From positions 1 through 9,368 of the forward strand of contig JALQXE010000074.1 of the NCBI GenBank assembly GCA_023263235.1: a stretch of 9,368 bases of DNA. Direction: 5' to 3'. The stretch comes from Sediminibacterium sp. GTDB lineage: Bacteria; Bacteroidota; Bacteroidia; Chitinophagales; Chitinophagaceae. Positions within the stretch are counted from its first letter, which is position 1, and each line of letters starts with the position of its first letter. Shown here in pieces: positions 6,007 to 9,368 of the stretch. Under the pieces are notes generated by a model that worked only from the letters and a program-made list of their open reading frames with translations, was not told the origin of the DNA and did not search any database. Position numbers and translations under genes: made by a program.

Positions 6007-7128
6007 ATGAAAAAATATATTTTTTACATTTTGATATTATCTTTCTTATACAAACAAAGCAACGCACAGGGTTGTGTAGCTATTAGAACTGTTGGGGGGT
6101 TAAACACCATGGAACATTCAATGCATAATATGATGATGCATGACAGCACGGTAACGAAAATTATATTACCCAAATGGGACTTTAACATCAGCGGCCGTTA
6201 TTTTAAATCATACAAGCATTTTAATGGAACAACAGAAGTAACGCAAAGAGTTGAAGACGAAACAGATGTAAGAAATTATAGCCGCGCATTAGATATTTCT
6301 TTAGTAAGGCGAATCAATGAAAAGTGGAGTGTGGGCATTAATTTACCGCTAGCTTACAATGAAAGGACTTCGTTATACGAACATGTAAGTAATGTAAAAG
6401 GCAGTCCAAGATTTTCAACTTTTTCACAAGGATTAGGAGATATTCGTATCACCGCATATAAATGGTTAATAGCGCCTAAATCAAAAAATAAAGGAAATTT
6501 ATTGGCTGGTATTGGTCTTAAGCTTCCTACAGGGAATTACAAAGCAACTGATGTATTTCATAATACATTAACAACTACCCGTGTTGGACCGGTAGATCAA
6601 TCTATTCAGTTGGGTGATGGTGGATGGGGTATTAGTTTAGAATTAAATGGATTTAGAAGCATCAACAATACTTGGAGCTTATACAGCAATGCTTATTATT
6701 TAATTAACCCAAGAAGTAACAATGGTGTAAGTACAGCAAGAGGTGGCGTTCCAACTGATGCCGCAATTAAATATACTTCGGATGTAATGAGTGTGCCTGA
6801 TCAATATTTATTAAGAGCCGGTACAAACTTTACAAAAAATGCGTTCACCATTTCATTAGGGGCGAGATATGAAGCCATTCCAGCTAAGGATTTAATTGGA
6901 GACAATACAGGGTTTAGAAGACCCGGAAATGTATTAGCAGTGGAGCCTGGTGCAAACTATAATTTCAAAAAGTTTAATTTTTATTTATATGCACCAATTG
7001 CGATAAGAAGAGAACGCCCACAAAGCTATCCAGATATTTTAAAGACAAATGATACCAAAGTATTCTCAAGAGGAGATGCTGCTTTTGCAGATTATAGCAT
7101 TAATATAGGAATGGGGTATCGTTTTTAA
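6007..7128 (+). CDS. Outer-membrane beta-barrel protein, putative transporter, Met/His-rich N-terminus
   Basis: The 373-residue protein has a signal peptide (1-20, cleavage after SNA) and a body of alternating strands and loops that ends MGYRF, a typical last outer-membrane strand with terminal Phe. Segments such as WDFNISGRYFKSYKHF (57-72), LGDIRITAYKWLIAP, LLAGIGLKLPTGNY, GPVDQSIQLGDGGWG and FRRPGNVLAVEPGANY fit the Bacteroidota porin or transporter-like barrels that start with QGCVAIR. Between that start and the first strand lies MEHSMHNMMMH (35-45), with five Met and three His, a composition typical of copper-binding loops. The family's substrate is not known to me, and a metal role is inference. 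It lies 176 bases after the small exported protein, with repeats between them, and ends at a bidirectional terminator. The start is the only good one: ATG followed at once by the KK-hydrophobic leader. Confidence 0.82.
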   Translation: MKKYIFYILILSFLYKQSNAQGCVAIRTVGGLNTMEHSMHNMMMHDSTVTKIILPKWDFNISGRYFKSYKHFNGTTEVTQRVEDETDVRNYSRALDISLVRRINEKWSVGINLPLAYNERTSLYEHVSNVKGSPRFSTFSQGLGDIRITAYKWLIAPKSKNKGNLLAGIGLKLPTGNYKATDVFHNTLTTTRVGPVDQSIQLGDGGWGISLELNGFRSINNTWSLYSNAYYLINPRSNNGVSTARGGVPTDAAIKYTSDVMSVPDQYLLRAGTNFTKNAFTISLGARYEAIPAKDLIGDNTGFRRPGNVLAVEPGANYNFKKFNFYLYAPIAIRRERPQSYPDILKTNDTKVFSRGDAAFADYSINIGMGYRF

Positions 7129-7144
7129 AGAAAAAATTCAATTC

Positions 7145-7178
7145 AAAAAACCTCCTACCATTGTTTAGGAGGTTTTTT
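7145..7178. terminator. Bidirectional terminator between the barrel gene and the sugar kinase
   Basis: AAAAAACCTCCTA (7145-7157) pairs perfectly with TAGGAGGTTTTTT (7166-7178) around an 8-base loop. U-runs form on both strands, so it serves both convergent genes. Its right end touches the kinase stop codon (7178-7180), so the kinase transcript enters the hairpin immediately after translation ends. Confidence 0.9.
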
Positions 7179-8128
7179 TATTCAAAGATGGATTTGTTCA
7201 AATGTTTGAATGCTTCCATAGCCCCCATAAATTCACAAGTGCGCGCACCTGCTTTATTTGCATTTGCAATAATTTTTTTCCATTCATCTAGCGATAAGTT
7301 AGTTAATTGCGAAGGCTTTAAATGAATTAATTGAAACAAAACAGCCCCCACAAATGCGTCCCCAGCCCCAGTAGCATCAACTGGAGTAATGGAAATGCTT
7401 CCAATCATTTCCAAATGATCTACTACTGAAATCAAAGTTCCATCTTTCCCAAGGGTAATCGCAAAAACAGCTTTTGTTTTTTTTCTTAAAGCAGCTGCTG
7501 CATGATGAACTGTATCGCATCCCGTTATTAAAATGGCTTCCTCATCGCTTACTTTAAAAAAATCACATTGCTCAATAAATGGCCAACACTGGTCAATAAA
7601 ATTTTGAGTATTATTTTGAAACAATAAATGTCGGTAATTGGGATCAAAGCTCACAATGGAATTGTTTGCTTTTGCATCTGCAAACATTTGAGCGTATGCA
7701 TTTTGTAGCGGGCCTGGTAAAAATCCTGTGGCAGATCCAAAGTGAACAATGCTGTAATCCTTTAATGTTAAATTTTCTAAATCGTTTGAACTTAATTGCC
7801 CGTCAGCACCTCTGTTAAAATAAAAATCTCTTTCCCCGTCTTCCATCAATGACACAAAAGCAAAGGTTGTAAAGAATTTGGGATCCTGAATAATCCAATC
7901 GGTATTCACTCCCATTTCTTTTAAAAGCTGAATCAGGTGATCACCAAAAGGGTCTTTTCCCACTTTAGCGACCATATCCACTTTGGCTCCAAGTGCGGCT
8001 ATGGCTGCTGCAACATTTGCAGGTGCGCCACCAGCTTTCTTTAAAAAATTTTGTCCATTTGACAAACTACTGCCTCTGTCGGTACAGATCATATCTATTA
8101 ACGCCTCCCCAATACATAATACTTTCAT
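7178..8128 (-). CDS. PfkB-family carbohydrate kinase, fructokinase-like
   Basis: This cytoplasmic enzyme likely phosphorylates fructose or a related sugar with ATP. The 316-residue protein carries the ribokinase-fold signatures: IGEALID (6-12), GGAPANVA (33-40, substrate-side motif), GKDPFGDHL (57-65), RDFYFNRGAD (100-109), DPNYR (162-166, typical of fructokinases), KVSDEEAILITG (192-203), ITLGKDGT (224-231) and DATGAGDAFVG (251-261) with catalytic Asp257. Length and motif order are normal and nothing is missing. The ATG at 8126-8128 directly precedes KVLCIGEALID, leaving no room for another start. It is a single-gene unit, converging on the barrel gene and divergent from the YcxB-like gene. 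No exact TAnnTTTG box is seen upstream on the minus strand. Fructose as substrate is inference from the motifs; 2-keto-3-deoxygluconate kinase is the main alternative. Confidence 0.92.
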   Translation of the reverse strand: MKVLCIGEALIDMICTDRGSSLSNGQNFLKKAGGAPANVAAAIAALGAKVDMVAKVGKDPFGDHLIQLLKEMGVNTDWIIQDPKFFTTFAFVSLMEDGERDFYFNRGADGQLSSNDLENLTLKDYSIVHFGSATGFLPGPLQNAYAQMFADAKANNSIVSFDPNYRHLLFQNNTQNFIDQCWPFIEQCDFFKVSDEEAILITGCDTVHHAAAALRKKTKAVFAITLGKDGTLISVVDHLEMIGSISITPVDATGAGDAFVGAVLFQLIHLKPSQLTNLSLDEWKKIIANANKAGARTCEFMGAMEAFKHLNKSIFE

Positions 8129-8248
8129 AACCCTTAATTTTTATTCACTTTATTGCCTCATGATAAATATAGTCAATTTGCAATTTTGCACTCCTAATCC
8201 ATTCATTTTATTTAATACCCAAATCGTTCATTCTTTGCACATGACCAC

Positions 8249-8256
8249 TATCTTTG
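8249..8256 (+). promoter_or_regulatory. Bacteroidota -7 promoter element before the YcxB-like gene
   Basis: TATCTTTG followed by CAG matches TAnnTTTG, 25 bases before the ATG at 8282. Three further TTTGC copies lie upstream (8184-8240 region). The -33 region has only a poor match. Confidence 0.6.
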
Positions 8257-8281
8257 CAGTCAATATATTTATTACAAGCAA

Positions 8282-8746
8282 ATGTCTTTTCCAATATCCT
8301 ATAACAAGTCCGAGGTTTTACAAGCACTTCGCTATCATTTCATAAAACAAAGAGAAATAAAGTCATTAATGATTTTTATTAATGTTTATGCAATTATTAC
8401 GGCTGTCTTATTGTTTATGAAAAAGATTAGGCCAGAGCCATTTTTACTGGGCTCGATTATGTGGATCCTGTTAATGGCATTTTTTTGGTTTGTTTTGCCA
8501 AAAATGTTTTTTAGAAAAACCACCCTGTTTAAAGAAAATTGGGACTTTAACTATAACAATGAAAGGGCTACATTAGTAGGCAATTTAGGTGAGGCGAGTT
8601 GGGAATGGAATACGGTTACATATTATTTTGAGAGCCCATATTTTTTTCATTTCTATTTTAGTCCGAAAAGCTTTTTTATCATACCTAAGGAAAATATCCC
8701 TTTGGAGGATCAGCATATAATTAGAGGAATTTTGAAGGGTAAGTAA
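8282..8746 (+). CDS. Small membrane protein, YcxB-like
   Basis: The protein has 154 residues: a short cytoplasmic N-terminus, two TM helices (about 27-46 and 54-74) joined by a tight turn at KKIRPEP, and a soluble C-terminal part. The latter, from FKENWDFNYNNE (83-94) through SWEWNTVTYYFESPYFFHFYFSPKSFFIIPKE (106-137 as a region), has the layout of YcxB-like C-terminal domains: paired Trp, then a strand with aromatic residues, then a FFIIPK strand. The biochemical role of that family is unknown to me. The start at 8282 is supported by the promoter box 25 bases upstream. It is a single-gene unit with no convincing terminator in the 217-base gap before acpP. Confidence 0.75.
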   Translation: MSFPISYNKSEVLQALRYHFIKQREIKSLMIFINVYAIITAVLLFMKKIRPEPFLLGSIMWILLMAFFWFVLPKMFFRKTTLFKENWDFNYNNERATLVGNLGEASWEWNTVTYYFESPYFFHFYFSPKSFFIIPKENIPLEDQHIIRGILKGK

Positions 8747-8931
8747 TTGGCTTAGAATAACAGGCACTTTACGACTAATTGTTCGCTTTATTGACTTTAA
8801 ATATGTTAGTAAAAAGGCTAAATTTTTAAAGAAATAGGCTTAAAACAGATAAAAAACCCCCAATTCTTCCACAATGCCCAAAATGTGCAAACAAAAAGGC
8901 AAATAAAATATGGCAATTTTAACAAAAAGTA

Positions 8932-8939
8932 TATTTTTG
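8932..8939 (+). promoter_or_regulatory. Bacteroidota -7 promoter element before acpP
   Basis: TATTTTTG followed by CGCC matches TAnnTTTG, 24 bases before the ATG at 8964. It lies downstream of the in-frame ATG at 8910, which rules that codon out as the acpP start. Confidence 0.65.
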
Positions 8940-8963
8940 CGCCGTAAACAAAAACTATTTACA

Positions 8964-9200
8964 ATGTCAGACATCGCATCAAGAGTTAAAAAAATCATCG
9001 TTGACAAATTAGGCGTTGATGAAGCAGAAGTTACTAACGAAGCATCATTTACAAATGATTTGGGAGCAGATTCTTTAGACACCGTTGAGTTAATTATGGA
9101 ATTTGAAAAAGAATTCAATATCTCTATCCCAGACGAACAAGCTGAAACCATCACAACTGTTGGTATGGCTGTTTCTTACTTAGAAGAACACGTTAAGTAA
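8964..9200 (+). CDS. acpP: Acyl carrier protein
   Basis: AcpP carries growing acyl chains as thioesters on a phosphopantetheine arm during fatty-acid synthesis in the cytoplasm. From ATG 8964 the product has 78 residues, the standard length. It is acidic, with helix I ([19 protein letters not shown]), the attachment motif GADSLDT with Ser37, helix II ([13 protein letters not shown]), [13 protein letters not shown] and a final helix ending EEHVK. The frame extends 18 codons further up to an ATG at 8910. Those codons (containing FLRRKQK) are basic, unlike any ACP, and overlap the promoter. No Shine-Dalgarno precedes the start; TTTACA directly before ATG is the same as at tonB. fabF follows after 27 bases. 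Confidence 0.98.
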   Translation: MSDIASRVKKIIVDKLGVDEAEVTNEASFTNDLGADSLDTVELIMEFEKEFNISIPDEQAETITTVGMAVSYLEEHVK

Positions 9201-9227
9201 TTTTAATTTTTTTACTGAATTAATACA

Positions 9228-9368
9228 ATGAATAAACCGTTAAAACGCGTAGTGGTAACGGGTCTCGGCGCCCTTACTCCCTTAGGAAACTCAGTATCTG
9301 CATATTGGGAAGGACTTTTAAATGGGGTTTCGGGTGCCGATTCTATTACATTGTTTGATGCTAGTAAA
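9228..9368 (+). CDS. fabF: Beta-ketoacyl-ACP synthase II, 3'-partial
   Basis: The first 47 codons of FabF, cut by the window edge. [20 protein letters not shown] is the standard N-terminal strand and glycine-rich turn, followed by [11 protein letters not shown] and ITLFDASK, matching the FabF opening. FabF condenses malonyl-ACP with acyl-ACP to lengthen fatty acids. The catalytic Cys-His-His triad lies beyond the window. Its place 27 bases behind acpP is the conserved acpP-fabF pair and implies one transcript from the acpP promoter. Confidence 0.95.
   Translation, partial: MNKPLKRVVVTGLGALTPLGNSVSAYWEGLLNGVSGADSITLFDASK

Noticed and set aside
7983..8345. Plus-strand open frame across the kinase start and intergenic region
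   Set aside because: The first part is antisense to the strongly conserved kinase N-terminus and the rest crosses promoter sequence. The product has no recognisable features.
8910..8963. Longer acpP start at the upstream ATG
   Set aside because: The 18 extra residues are basic and not ACP-like, and the segment contains the acpP promoter box.
8840..9154. Minus-strand open frame over acpP
   Set aside because: It is antisense to acpP, whose protein is unmistakable. There is no start context and no recognisable product.

Overview
The window is AT-rich, gene-dense DNA that looks chromosomal and comes from a member of the Bacteroidota, most likely the Chitinophagaceae or a close relative. Three things point there: the ExbD-TonB-MnmE gene content with a Bacteroidota-style TonB, the general lack of Shine-Dalgarno sequences before start codons, and repeated copies of the Bacteroidota -7 promoter element TAnnTTTG (before mnmE, the minus-strand membrane-anchored protein gene, the YcxB-like gene and acpP). 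The genus assignment is inference from protein resemblance. No gene-free stretch exceeds 300 bases. I see no tRNA, rRNA, CRISPR array, IS element or phage gene.

Left part (1-2808): the 3' part of an ExbD-type gene is followed 11 bases later by tonB, together the end of an energy-transduction operon that powers TonB-dependent outer-membrane receptors. A perfect 40-bp palindromic terminator closes it. mnmE (tRNA U34 modification GTPase) follows from its own promoter.

Middle part (2827-5830): a secreted GH33 sialidase lies just downstream of mnmE and converges, with no intergenic base at all, on a two-gene minus-strand unit: an upstream membrane-anchored SRPBCC-like protein and a beta-phosphoglucomutase-like HAD hydrolase. 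Divergent from that unit is an uncharacterised small exported or anchored protein that appears to use a TTG start.

Right part (5831-9368): a 176-base gap rich in inverted repeats precedes a signal-peptide-bearing outer-membrane barrel protein with a Met/His cluster in its N-terminus. A bidirectional terminator separates it from a convergent PfkB-family sugar kinase (fructokinase-like). Divergent from the kinase is a small two-TM YcxB-like protein. A 217-base gap containing the acpP promoter then leads into acpP (acyl carrier protein) and the first 47 codons of fabF (beta-ketoacyl-ACP synthase II), the fatty-acid synthesis pair.

Most of the window is ordinary core genome plus lineage-typical accessory genes, and I do not see a new defence, mobile or biosynthetic system. 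The items most worth a second look are the repeat-rich region with the Met/His barrel gene behind it, the abnormal N-terminal coding sequence of the ExbD gene at the window edge, the Asp-to-Asn change in the HAD nucleophile motif, and the placement of the mnmE promoter almost on its start codon.
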